Origin: Capra hircus
Lineage: Eukaryota; Chordata; Mammalia; Artiodactyla; Bovidae
Assembly (NCBI RefSeq): GCF_001704415.2
Contig: NC_030824.1
Coordinates: forward strand, 37,443,022-37,507,021
Direction of reading: 5' to 3'
Length of the DNA: 64,000 nt
In this document: positions 43,673-54,801 of the stretch, piece after piece
How the letters are laid out: the number at the start of each line of letters is the position of its first letter
Position numbering within the stretch: position 1 is the first letter of the stretch
The notes under the pieces: model-generated
What the model was told of the DNA's origin: nothing
Seen by the model: the letters and a program-made list of their open reading frames with translations, nothing else
Databases searched by the model: none
Made by a program: the position numbers and the translations under genes

Positions 43673-44300
43673 CTGGGCCATATGGTAGTTTTATTCCTAG
43701 TTTTTTAAGGAATTTCCATACTGTCTCCATAGTGGCTGTATCAATTTGCGTTCTTACCAAGAATGCAAGAGTGATCCCTTTTCTCCTCACCTTCTCCAGC
43801 ATTTACTGTTTGTAGATTTTTTGATAATGGCCATTCTGACCTGTGTGAGGTGATACCTCATTGTAGTTTTTATTTGCATTTCTCTAATGTGTGATGTTTG
43901 AGCATCTTTTTATGTGTTTATTAGCCATTTGTATGTCTTCCTTGGAGAAATGTCTGTTTAGGTCTTCTGACTACTTTTTGATTGATTGAGCTATTTGTTT
44001 TTTTGGTATCAAGCTGCATGTGTTGCTTGTATATTTTAGAGACTGATTCTTTGTCAGCTGTTTCATTTGCTATTATTTTCTCCCATTCGGAGGGTTGTCT
44101 TTTCACCTGTTTATAGTTTCCTTTGCTGTGCAAAAGAAATGAGACCTTTTAGTTATTTATTTTTGTGTATGGTGTTAGGAAGTGTTCAAATTTCATTCTT
44201 TTACATGTAAGCTGTACAATTATTACTATAATATATGGTATATTTTTAATTTAATTTACCAGTTTCCAGAAGCACCACTTTAAATAATATATTCAAGTGC
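43673..44300 (-). mobile_element. Old L1 3' part of ORF2 and beyond
   Basis: gtctccatagtggctgtatc, ccagcatttactgtttgtag, gaccctgtgtgag-type gtgaggtgatacctcattg, ctttgtcagctgtttcattt, tttgctgtgcaaaagaaatg and ttcttttacatgtaagctgt appear in reversed L1 order. Confidence 0.93.
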
Positions 44301-45114
44301 CATACTTACAAATTAGAACTTTGTCACCCCCTTTGCCATGAAGGTCACACAGATGCCTCTGCTCAGCTCTGTTCTTAGTGCTTTAAAGTAGAATCAGGAT
44401 TTTAATTTAGATCCCTATTTTTGGTTTATAGTTAAAACTTTTTACTAAATGAAGTGGTGTAAAAATAATCCTAAAATCAATTAGAAAGCATATGCTTTGC
44501 TTATCTTTTGATTTTTGCATCTATATTTTAACACCTAAAATGAATGTTTTACTTAATCATCTGGTATGGATGTACGTGTGTGTATGTACATTCTCAGTTT
44601 TCGAGGAAAACATCACCACTGTTACCAAGGGCATCTGGAAGGGTCTGAAGCCACTTTGATAACTGAGTCTCAATCCAGCCCAGGAGTATTGCCAAATTAA
44701 CATGGCTGGCTTCATTACAATAAACTATGGCTAGGCATAAGAAACTACTAACCTTCACTATATTATAAAAGATAACTGTTTTGTTATAGACTGGTTCTAT
44801 TACTTGACTGGGTCATTTTCACATGGTTTCAGTTAGTTCTTTTTATACACCTGCTAGTTTTTGATCTCTAGTCCTTATCTCCAGTAGGGGGAATGGCTCA
44901 GATTTGCAATTACAGTCAGAAAGAGGACTGCTTTTGGCTCTAAAGCAAAAAAGCCAGGGGCACTGACTTTTCCGGCAAAATGTAATCACAATGGCATGTG
45001 TTCAGCCTTAGGTTATTTATTAAGCCAGCAAATTCTTAAAACAACTTGCATTTAGAAAAATCATCTTACTGCTTTTTGCCTGTGCCTATTTGTTGCAGAT
45101 ATATTTGTTTAATG
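44301..45114. other. Unique sequence
   Basis: No feature recognised. Confidence 0.5.
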
Positions 45115-45213
45115 TAATCTCTGGGAGATGGTGAAGGACAGGGAAGCCTGGCATGCTACAGCTCATGGGGTCATAAAGAGATGGACACGACAGAGCGACT
45201 GAACAACAACCAC
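45115..45213 (+). mobile_element. BovB extreme 3' end, old subfamily
   Basis: ctctgggagatggtgaagg, gggaagcctggcatgctac and gacacgacagagcgactgaa, ending in acaacaacc. About 97 bp, the last codons of ORF2 plus the tail. Confidence 0.92.
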
Positions 45214-46239
45214 CATAGGGCTAATGTCTACCAATTAAATCAATTTGCAGAAAAATGAAGTGACTTCTGGTCATTATTATTTTTGTGTTCTTATTTATTT
45301 CAGTGTAGAAAGATGACATTTTTTTCCCCTTTATTTTTCTACTCTAGCATGGGTTGTACTGAATCTTGTTGATACTTCTTTCATAGAATCTCCAACAAAA
45401 TACTCTAAAGCACATTCCGTAAGACAAGTGGGATCCATGGGGAAACACAGAAACGTCGGCATGTTCTTTCTTCCATTATCAATTAAATTTGAATCCTGGA
45501 TACAATTAGAATTAGTAATTGAAAGAGAAGCCACAAAAGAAACTAATCCTGCTGACATCTTAAAAGTTATCTCTTCCATGTACAGTCTTAGAAGGAGCTA
45601 TGATATAGATCAAGGGCAGAAAAAGATAAGCCACCATGTTATTAATAGGACTTTAGTTACAGACAGCTAAGGGGTTAAAGATTTTTCTTTATAAAAGATA
45701 CTCCATTTATTTATTTACTTATTTTTAATGTCTTTCTTTTTTGACATTAGAGTGATAAAATGGATAGACTTTATTCACGGTGGGAAAGAAAAGACGCTCT
45801 ACACTCTAACCCCTTTATAAGGTAGAGCTGAAATCAGGAGAAAGTCTGAGAAGAAAGAGATGTGTAAAAACATCTTTACTATTAATTTATGGATCAAAAT
45901 ATGAATCTACATCCTCTAAATCTACCCCAAAGGGATTTTCATGTAATATTAAGAAAAGTAATTCTGGAGACAAAACCCAAACTACTAGAATAAGTTCAGC
46001 ATTTCCTTCAACATGTGGGCATAATTATTTACTGTATCTTAGATTGAAATAAGTTAATAATTTTCAGAATAGTGTTATTAAATTCAAATAATAATATTAA
46101 TAATGAGCACCTGGTATGCCTGAGGATTTCTACCTATTCAATAGTTTAAACTATTTTCTTGTATCCCAGCTTAGATTCATAAATCTTCATATGGAACTAT
46201 TTGATTCTTTTTAAAGAAAGAAGTTTTAGATAACACTGC
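45214..46239. other. Unique sequence with overlapping short frames
   Basis: 82- and 80-codon frames overlap on opposite strands at 45331-45670. Neither has a recognised domain. Confidence 0.45.
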
Positions 46240-46490
46240 TATATGATATATAGGAAAGTTGTTAAGAGAGTAAATCTTAAGAGTTTTCATTACAAAGGAA
46301 AAGAAATATTTGCTTCTCTCTTTTTTTCTTTTCTGTTTTCTCATTTTTTCTTTTTATTCTATCTATATGAGAAGATACACATTAGCTGAAACTATTGTGG
46401 TAATTGTTTCATAATATATGTAGATCAAAGCATGCCTTAAACTTACACAGTGATGTATGTCAATTCTCAATAAAACTGGAAAAATGGATT
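46240..46490 (+). mobile_element. L1 3' terminus (L1MA/B type)
   Basis: gttgttaagagagtaaatc, ttacacagtgatgtatgtc and attctcaataaaactgg with an A-rich end. A pyrimidine-rich insertion or expansion (46316-46356, tctttttttcttttc) interrupts it. Confidence 0.85.
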
Positions 46491-46850
46491 TATTTTCCCA
46501 CAGATTGCATGTAAGGGTTGATTTTGCAATTGTTTGAGTTGGCTATTAATAATGCTTTTGGAAATCAGTTTTAAGAGTTCTATCCATGGGAAAATAAACC
46601 AATAAAAGCTGAAAGTACATGAAGAAAGCGTAACACAAACACTAAGAGGATTTATTTCTAAATTTTGAAATTCATTTTAAGCAGAAGTGCTAACAAACTC
46701 ATTTCTATTAACACTTTATGTGATACATGTTTAATCCTAAAGATAACATGCTCCTGTACTGTTGGATGACCTGGTTTTGCTGAAATTGCAAATTCACTGT
46801 GTTTTCAGAATCTTGTGATATATACCTTATATTGCTTTGCCAGGACTGTT
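46491..46850. other. Unique sequence
   Basis: Nothing recognised. Confidence 0.45.
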
Positions 46851-47073
46851 ACAGTGAGTGAGTGAGCACTCAGTCATGTCCAATTCTTTGTGACTTCATG
46901 GAATGCAGCCCGCCAGGCTCCTCTGTCCATGGGGTTTTCCCAGCAAGAATACTGGAGTGGGTTGCCATTTCCTCCTCCAGGGAATATTCCTGACCCAGGG
47001 GTCAAACTTGCATTGCCTGCATCTCTACATTGCAGGCAGATCCTTTACCGCTGAACCACTGGGGAAGTTGGGG
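46851..47073 (-). mobile_element. Bov-tA SINE
   Basis: Reversed SINE: gagcactcagtcatgtcc, caagaatactggagtggg, an unusual insertion of attgcctgcatctctac in the B-box side, and end aaccactggggaag. Confidence 0.93.
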
Positions 47074-47400
47074 CTATTATAACAATGTACCATTAACTGG
47101 GAGAATTAAACAACAATTATTTCTTTTCTCATAGTTCTAGAGGCTAGGAGTCTGAGATCAAGAAGGCAGCAGTATTCGTTTCTTTTGTGGCTTCTTTCCT
47201 TGCCTTGTTGAAGGTTGTCTTTTCCTTGTGTCTTCACATGATCTTTTTTCTGTTATGTGTCTGTGTCCTAATTTCCTCTTCTTAAAAGGACATGAGACAA
47301 TCCAGATTAGGACTTACCCTAATGACCTAATTTTAACTTACTTTTTTGAAGATGCAAATAATAGAAAATACATACATATATATATATAGGTTTCTGACCC
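47074..47400 (-). mobile_element. MaLR-type LTR remnant
   Basis: ataacaatgtaccattaac, tcatagttctagaggctag, gagtctgagatcaagaagg, ccttgtgtcttcacatgatc and ccctaatgacctaattttaac are the reversed order of an ERVL-MaLR type LTR. A related fragment in the opposite orientation lies at 49140-49245. Non-coding. Confidence 0.65.
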
Positions 47401-47439
47401 TAGGTCCTGGTACAGGACTCTTGAAACCCTTATAATTTC

Positions 47440-48345
47440 CTGAGTTAAAAGAGTGTCTTTTGCTATAATGAGCTAATTGTAGGCGAGCTCCTGCATGGCT
47501 CCTGGATGAGGGTTGGTCACTGAAAAGATCCAGGCATGATAAGAAGTGTGGGATTTTCAGCCCCACCCCTCATTATCTTGAGAGGGGAGAAGGGTTGGAA
47601 ATGGAATTAACGATCAATTGTCCCTATATGGGGGCTTCCCCAGTGGCTCAGCAGTAAAGAATCCATCTGTAAAGAAGGAGCCGCAGAGGATGTGGGTTCG
47701 ATCCCTGGGTTGGGAAGAATCCCTGGAAAAGGATATGGCGACCCACTCCAGTATTCTTGTCTGAAGAACCCCATGGTCGGGCAGGCGCAAAGAGTCGGAC
47801 CCGACTAAAGCGACTGAGCATGCACACCTACATGATGAAGATGTCATTAAAAGTCCCCCAAATATGGGGTTCACAGGGCTACCAGTGAGTGAATATAATG
47901 GGAACGTGACACACCCCAAATTCCTAGAGACAGAAGCTCCTGGGCTCAGGATCTTCCAAGACCTCACGCTACATATCTCTTTATCTAGTTGTTCATCCAT
48001 ATCCTTTATCATAACCTTCAATAAATTGCAAATGTAAGTAACTCTTCACTGAATTTTGTGAGCCACTTTAGCGAATTAATCAAACCCAAATAAAGGGTCA
48101 TGGGAGCCTGATTTATAGAAGTTGTGGTTAACTTGGAAACCTACTACTTGCAGTTGGCATATGAAATGGGGGAATGGGGAGGAATCTCATTAAATTTAGC
48201 CCTTAACCTGTGGTATCTGACATTATCTCCAAGTAGATAGTGTCCGAATTGAGTTAAACTGTAAGACACCCATCTGCTATTAGAGATTTTTTGATGAATG
48301 ATAACCGCCCCACACACCTGGTGTCTGAAGTGTTGAAGCTGGGTA
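47440..48345 (+). mobile_element. Ancient LTR-retrotransposon-like remnant split by a SINE
   Basis: Segments 47440-47631 and 47829-48345 resemble an LTR 3' half. A poly(A)-signal-like aataaa lies at 48020-48025, then gtgagccactttagcgaatt and aataaagggtcatgggagcc. Two sites like the leucine-tRNA primer-binding motif of ERVL-type elements follow: ttggcatatgaaatggg at 48154-48170 and ctggtgtctgaagtg at 48318-48332. No protein-coding segment is seen. Family not assigned; it could be a different old repeat. Confidence 0.45.
47632..47828 (+). mobile_element. Bov-tA SINE
   Basis: gggcttccccagtggctcag, B box ggttcgatccctgggttgg, a shortened tail (tcgggcaggcgcaaagagtc), ending cgactgagcatgcacacc. Inserted in the LTR-like remnant. 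Confidence 0.94.
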
Positions 48346-48460
48346 GTAGTGAGAGAGTAAAGGAGAAACACAGGAAGAAGGACTGAGTTTTTTCCTACTC
48401 AGAAAGAAAAACATTTTTTTTCCTACTTAAGATGTTATCTCAATATACAGTCATACTCTG

Positions 48461-48917
48461 TTCAGCTCAGTCACTCAGTTGTGTCTGACTCCCTGCGATC
48501 CCATGGACTGCAGCACGCCAGGCTTCCCTGTCCATCACCAACTCCCGGAACCTACTCAAACTCATGTCCATTGAGGCAGTGATGCCATCCAACTATCTCA
48601 TCCTGTCTCCCCCTTCTCCTCCTACCTTCAATCTTTCCCAGCATCAGGGTCTTTTCCAATGAGTCAGTTCTGCACATCAGGTGGCCAAAGTGTTGGAGTT
48701 TTAGCTTCAGCATCAGTCCTTCCAATGAATATTCAGGACTGATTTCCTTTAGGATTGATTGGTTGTATATCCTTGGCAGTCCAAGGGACTCTCAGGAGTC
48801 TTTTCCAACACCACACTTCAAAAGCATCAATTCTTAGGCACTCAGCTTTCTTTATAGTCCAAATCTCACATCCGTATACGACCACTGGAAAAACCATAGA
48901 GCTTTGACTAGACGGAC
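48461..48917 (-). mobile_element. BovB LINE 3' end
   Basis: Left end gttcagctcagtcactcag, right truncation ctttgactagacggacc. The minus-strand MVFPVVVYGCEIWTIKKAE frame is the remnant of the ORF2 C-terminal part. Flanking target-site copies are not clear. Confidence 0.94.
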
Positions 48918-49139
48918 CTTTTTGATACAAATATATACTGAAACATTTCAGCAATTTTAAAAATCAAAGGAGTAACAACTAATACTCATCATACCAAGGA
49001 AAGAAAACAGGTGATATGTAACACATATGCAATACATACTTAAACATTTAGATGACTGGAAAACATAAATTGATTTTTTTTTTTTGCCAAATTTAGCTCA
49101 ATGACAACTAAAGTATGACATTTGTTACTACGCACATCT
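48918..49139. other. AT-rich sequence with T run
   Basis: T run at 49074-49085. Nothing else recognised. Confidence 0.5.
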
Positions 49140-49245
49140 GAGGTCTGAGTTGAGCTATGTACCTCCAAAATTCAAATGTTGAAATCCTAATTTCCAGTAC
49201 CTATTCTGAGTATTAGTTGTCACTCCTTTGAAGATTTTCAAAATT
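49140..49245 (+). mobile_element. MaLR-type LTR 5' fragment
   Basis: gagctatgtacctccaaaat, tcaaatgttgaaatcctaat and ttccagtacctattctgag match the start of the LTR type seen reversed at 47074-47400. Confidence 0.65.
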
Positions 49246-49650
49246 GCTCTGCCTAGCTCCACCTTTAGCTCTAAGGAAGAAATTAAAAATTGCTCATTAA
49301 TGAATCTGTTTAGAATTTAATTACTGAACCTGTACCAAGATTATTTTGAATATTTTTGATACAAAAATACTGAAACACTTAGAAATCAGTGAGTGAGTTT
49401 GAAAAAAAAAATGAATCTTACATTTATTTTCTGATCTTCATAGTGAGAAAAACAGAGGATAATGGATTTCCAGGAGAAAAATAGAGTTCTCACTCTGATA
49501 AACAGAGAGTAGGGAATTTGACCCTTTAGGAAGGTGTATGAAACCTGTGTGCTGATGAGACTTAACTTGGTGAAGTACAAGAAACGTGTGATTATTTTAT
49601 GTTTTAACCATTATCACTGTCAACGTTGTAGAATGAAATCTCTCTTTCCT
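49246..49650. other. Unique sequence
   Basis: No feature recognised. Confidence 0.45.
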
Positions 49651-49964
49651 ACTGGATAACATTTTGGGCAGCTCTGATAACTTCCTGTTGCTGTTCAGTT
49701 CCTAAGCCATGTCTGACTGCGACCCCATGGACTGCAGCATGACAGGCTCCCCTGTCCTTCATGATCACCTGGAGTTTGCTCAATTCATGTCCACTGAGTT
49801 GGTGATGTTATCTAACCATCTCTTCCTCTGCTGCCTCTTCTCCTTTTGCCTTCAATCTTTCCCAACATAAGGGTCTTTTCCAATTAATTGGCTCTTCATA
49901 TCATACTGGCTATGAAGTATGCTGGATCCATACTAGATAACATTTTGGGCAGATCTGATAACTT
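49651..49964 (-). mobile_element. Old BovB 3' end flanked by a 33-bp direct repeat
   Basis: The BovB-derived part is about 49684-49905: gttgctgttcagttcctaag, catgtctgactgcgacccc, then reversed C-terminal ORF2 and the cttttccaattaattgg stretch. It lies between near-identical 33-bp sequences at 49651-49683 and 49932-49964 (actGgataacattttgggca.. and actAgataacattttgggca..), which differ at two positions. Confidence 0.9.
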
Positions 49965-50539
49965 GCTAAACAATTTCAATAATACAAAAATTTTTGCCTA
50001 CTCCAATGTATAGATTCAGTATTGTATTTGATAAAATGATTTTATCTCTCCCATTGCCAGAAACAAAAGTTCTAAGTATCCCACAATCTGAATATTTATA
50101 ATGAGAATAATTATGGCCTATCTATAGTACAGCACTTTTAGGATCAAAAATGTTGAAATGGGTATACCTTCACTTTATAAACTGCAATGCTAAGAAATAT
50201 CAAATAGTATTGTTGATTTTTAAAATTTTTGTTTTTTGGCTTTACTTAATTCAAAACTCATTTATGCATAAAATTGACTCCTCAAAGGAGAAGATAGGTT
50301 ATAGAAGGAAAAAAAAATAACCTAAACCCAGTTTTTTTTTCTCTCTCTTAGAAGAACAAGAAGCAGGAACATGATGAACACTTAGAACCTGATTAGGAGG
50401 GAAACTGATTCCTTTGTTGCTCCCTCAAGCCCCCTGATATAAATAGGCGGACGAGCCACTGGATTCCAAGCTGGAACTGAAATTTAATCAGTAGGCTCTC
50501 TGTAGGCGGTAATGGTTCAGAGTAAGAAATTTGTATTTG
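49965..50539. other. AT-rich sequence
   Basis: Nothing recognised. Confidence 0.5.
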
Positions 50540-50607
50540 GACAGTACTGCAATTCATGGGGTCACAAACAGTCGGACATGACTGAGCGACTGAACTGAAC
50601 TGAACTG
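50540..50607 (+). mobile_element. BovB extreme 3' tail
   Basis: gcaattcatggggtcacaaac and gtcggacatgactgagcgac with repeated aactg units. Only about 65 bp of element. Confidence 0.93.
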
Positions 50608-50765
50608 GTTCCTTTTTCACCAACACCTAGTGTGATCCTGGTCAAGCTGCTTACATGTAAATGAGCATAATGATATTACTGAATCAGGTGGATGAAAACT
50701 TGTAACATGTAGGTGAACAGTACTTCCCACACTAGTACTCATTATTAGCTCTTGTTATGTATTCG
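50608..50765 (+). mobile_element. MIR-like SINE remnant A
   Basis: agtgtgatcctggtcaagc, then directly tgtaaatgagcataatgat and attattagctcttgttatg. MIR order, but the middle (the usual cctcagtttcc part) is missing. See the similar remnant at 51450-51600. Confidence 0.65.
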
Positions 50766-51449
50766 CATTATTTGCAGTGCTCTGCATGCATGATGTTATT
50801 TACGTAGCTCTAAATGCCTCAAATATATAACGTATATGGCGTGCTTGCATATACTATATACCTTTTTACCTAAACAGCAGTTAGTTGTCAGAAAGGCTAG
50901 AAAAGGCAAAATTTGTCTAGTTCTACACAAAACTTTTAACCAGGCACTGGAAAGCGTGGCAGCAATAGGGCAGTAAGCAGAGAGCCAGAAGAGCCGTGGA
51001 CCACAGATTCAGGGTTTTCCCTCTGGCCATGCAATTACTGGCATCTGCAGGCACAGTCCTTTATGTGGGTTTCCTTGACATATGCTGCCTTACTATTTAA
51101 CTGATCTCCTTTCAATATTACTCTACTGGACATGAGTCTGCTCATTTCATTCTCAGGATCTAGTTTCAAGACTGAAGAACCTTTCATTCTTATGGCCAGA
51201 ATGGAAAATATATTAGCTATCTCTGAACGGATTACATAAGAACATCTTTTGATAAACATCTGTTAAATTTTATATTTATTAAGAGCTCTGCAGGACCAAA
51301 ATATACAGTATGACGGGAAAAAAGGTTCTGTGGTCAAAATAACTTGCAACATATTGGTATATATGAATTAAACAGTTTTCTTAACTATAAAGCTCTTAGA
51401 AATCAGTTCTACCCTAATGTGTTTTCTAAATCTGCCAAAAGGGAACAGT
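50766..51449. other. Unique sequence
   Basis: Nothing recognised. Confidence 0.45.
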
Positions 51450-51600
51450 ACTGGGTTTCCTTCTCACTTACGTATAGTGTGATCTTGGTCAAGTTGCGTA
51501 CAAGTAAATTAACATAGGGATAATATACCGCATGAATGAAAAATACTTGTATTCAGTTGGTACACAATATTATCCATGTTATAGAAAAGATAGTATGTCT
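51450..51600 (+). mobile_element. MIR-like SINE remnant B
   Basis: agtgtgatcttggtcaagttg followed by acaagtaaattaacatagg and gataatata. Same order and same missing middle as remnant A. Confidence 0.6.
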
Positions 51601-51674
51601 ATTTGTTCAAAAACACTTTTTCATGGAGATGTTCCTGGGGATAATATTCTAAGGAACTACTCTGGGAAATGAAT

Positions 51675-51770
51675 TATCTAAGTGTTGCATCCTTATTTTT
51701 CAGATGAGGAAACTGAGGTCCAGAAAGATGGCCCTGAAAGCAACTGGAATCCTAATTTCAGTCTGCATGA
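51675..51770 (-). mobile_element. MIR SINE core, reversed
   Basis: ttatttttcagatgaggaaac and tgaggtccagaaagatgg match the reversed MIR core (cagatgaggaaactgaggcc in the family). Confidence 0.7.
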
Positions 51771-53171
51771 AAATTGCTCCCTATTATTTCCCCTTCCCTC
51801 ACCACATCAAAGTAAGCCTTGGAGTATCGTATTTGAAACCGAAATGGCAGTTCCACTTTGAGTAGGTGGGCCAGTTCATACGATGTTCTTTTAGAGTAAA
51901 TCACAGTCTCTCATGCCTTCAATTTTTCCTTATCTTTTCACAGTGGTGAGAAAATCAGATTTCAATGTCTTTGGCTGATGTTTTATTTCTAAACTTAATA
52001 TAGATTATTGACTCTGTAGATAGAGACCTTTAACTTATTCTTAAATTCATCCATCTGGCACCCAGCCGCACAACTCATTTGTAAAAGCCTTCTATGAATC
52101 TAAGAAATAGAATATCTTTTGAATGTCATTTGGTTTAGTTTAGCCAAATCAAAGATTAATGGTTGGGGGGTGGGAGAAGGGTAAAGCATTTCTAATAATT
52201 AGATCTCAACAAAGGGGTGCAGTTCTGCTGAAAGGGAGTATTTGGTCTGAATTAAGAGTGTCTGTTACAGCTTACCACAACCTGTCATTTTTGAATTTTG
52301 ATAGCTCAGTCTGCTTCTATCTCAGGGTATAACTCCTCTTGGGTACTATCTCCCTTTCTGGGTGTTTGTCACATTTTTGACTTTGAGGGATTAAAACTAA
52401 CAGACCAGGAAACAAATCTTACACACAATTTATTTATCTCACCTCTAACATTCTTTCTCAAAATACCATCATTCTGATACTAAAAATATCAAAGATTATT
52501 CATATGTCATTTCTTGAAATAACAAAGATTTTGAAACTTCAGAGACTCCCTGGAAGTTTGCATCTTAAGTCATGTGAATAAGCACCATATTCTGCTGCAG
52601 GAATTCTTTTTGATTACTTTTTTTTTGGATTATTTCATTCACAGCAATACCTTGAGAGAAACATGTATCTACGATTTGGAAAATATTTCTAAGTTGTATT
52701 ATATTTGCTATTTCCACCTTTCTAGTCCAGGAAGAAGTCTGCCCTCTGACTACCATCATATCTGTTGATTTAATAGTTTTATCATTCTTTCTTCACTCAG
52801 TTTTTCATTGTATTTTATTTCCAACTGTTGTCTTTATTTACTCCTTTTTTTCTAATTATCTTCAGACCTTAAATCCCCCTTCTGTGAATTTCTTTCCCAC
52901 ATCTCTAGACTCGAGAGTCATCTGGAGACTTTGTGAGCCCACACCATCTGAGATTGAGGACTAGGGACTACCTGAACAGTTCTACTTGTTCAGAACGTAA
53001 GTGCATGATCCACATGAGACATTTTGCTCACGATGCTAAATTTTTCTTAGTGTAATATAACTTAATTTTATTAAGTTATAAAGTCTCACAAAATTTGCAG
53101 AAGATATAAATTGGACAAGTGTACACACTGTATATAGATGCTTGACAAAATTTTTATTACATGACTTTTTT
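51771..53171. other. Unique sequence
   Basis: 1.4 kb with no recognised repeat or coding feature. Frames of about 64 codons overlap on both strands at 52565-52768 without a domain. Confidence 0.5.
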
Positions 53172-53397
53172 ATTTAGATCAGTGGTTCCCACCTGGGGTG
53201 AACTTACCCCAAGAGGATACTTGACAGTTTCTGAAGATATTTTGGATTGTACAAGTAGAGAGATGCTATTGGCATCTAGTAGAGAGGTCAGGGATGTTGG
53301 CAAATATTCTACAGTGAACAGAAACAGTGACCTACAACAATAAATCCTCCATCCCAAAATGTCAATAGTGCTTCTGTTGAGAAATTCTGATTTAGAT
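53172..53397 (+). mobile_element. MER5A-type hAT (Charlie) DNA transposon with 8-bp target-site duplication
   Basis: The body is 53180-53389. The left end is cagtggttcccacctgggg and the right end gttgagaaattctg, a recognisable imperfect terminal inverted repeat pair. Inside are gatgctattggcatctagt, gtcagggatgttggcaaat and ccaaaatgtcaatagtgc, the MER5A order. It is flanked by perfect atttagat copies at 53172-53179 and 53390-53397; 8 bp is the hAT duplication length. Non-autonomous. Confidence 0.95.
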
Positions 53398-54474
53398 AAT
53401 GAAATCATAAGTTCTCTGGCTATAGTTGAGCATTTGTTGATATATTACCTCTGCAAAATAAATATATCCAAAGGATACATGGAAAGTCATGGAAGAGTAG
53501 CTTGGACTGCAAAACACTTGACTCGTCCTATCAAGTAAAGTATAACTGAAGTGTTCAAGATTATTTACAGAATAGCAAAGGTTATTAGGAATAAAGTTAT
53601 ATTTCCTTTATTTCACTTTTTATTCACATTTCTTATGCAACCTTTGCTCCTTGATATAGCCTACTTTCTTCAGAATGACTCGGTTTGGACTTGTGCCTAT
53701 GAGTCACTTATTCTTAGATACATTTTTTATTTAAATGTAGTTTCAAACCTTCTAATCTTAAACCAATTGTATTGGCAGGTCTTTCCAATGTTTTCAGATA
53801 ATCCATGGTACAGACAGCATATTTTCTTTTAAAGCCTCAAATCCCGGGTTGTAAAGTCCCTATAAATGAATGTTTTCCTTGTGGTGGGAAAATGTCTTAT
53901 TTAAAAATTGTTTAATAGCCTGCCACTGTCAAAGGATAACGTTCAGACACTCAGCCAAGATATTGGTGTTGATGCTAATTCCCTTCTGCTTTTTATAGCT
54001 CATGCATGACTCTTACACACTCAATATTTTAGTTGTGGGCTACAGACCTTCAAGTGAAACAGTTCTTGGAAACAACATGATATCATGAGTCTGTTACAGC
54101 TATTAATTCATGGCAGCTTGAGTGGAAATGAATACAACAAAAACAGTTTATATAGGAATATGTTTCTCAGTGGATCAGTTTCAATATTGCTCCCTGTGGT
54201 TGAATCAAGTTTATCCTAAAGGCCAATGTTTCAGCCATCATCCACATGGACATAAATAATGTGGTGATGACAGAAATTTTATTTGCCTTCAGTATAGGTT
54301 TGATGTAAGTGCATATCTGAAACTTACTTGACAGTAAATAATGCTATAAGAGAAGTTGGGAAGGCAAATATTATGTACCATTATCTCAGGAGGTTATTCT
54401 CGTTCTTCTGGTGATTTCTATGCTTAAGGAATCTCTTGTCATTTTAGAATACAAGTTTTAACATAAAATGAATT
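53398..54474. other. Unique sequence
   Basis: A 93-codon plus-strand frame (53551-53832) is hydrophobic and AT-driven, with no recognised domain. Nothing else was seen. Confidence 0.5.
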
Positions 54475-54801
54475 TACAAAATAGAAAAACACACAGACTT
54501 AGAGAACGAACTTATGGTTGCTGGGGGGAAGGATGGGGGGAAGGGATAGTTAGGGAGTTGGGGGGGGGTCATGTACACATTGCTATATTTAAAACAGATA
54601 GCCAACACGGACCTACTGTATAGCACAAGGAACTCTGCTCAACGTTATATGGCAGCCTGGATGGGAGGGGAATTTGGAGGAGAATGGAAACACGTATATC
54701 CATGGCTAAGTCCCTTCAGCTGTTCATCTGAAATTATCACACCATTGTAATCCACTATCCCTCAGTGCAAAATAAAAAGTTTTTTTTTTTTTTTTTTTTT
54801 T
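54475..54801 (+). mobile_element. L1 3' end (cetartiodactyl type) with T22 end
   Basis: agagaacgaacttatggttg, a G-rich ggggggaaggatgggg block, gacctactgtatagcacaag, gaaattatcacaccattg and ccactatccctcagtgc are the L1 3'UTR. It ends aataaaaag followed directly by 22 T (54780-54801) and then an A-rich stretch. Confidence 0.9.
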
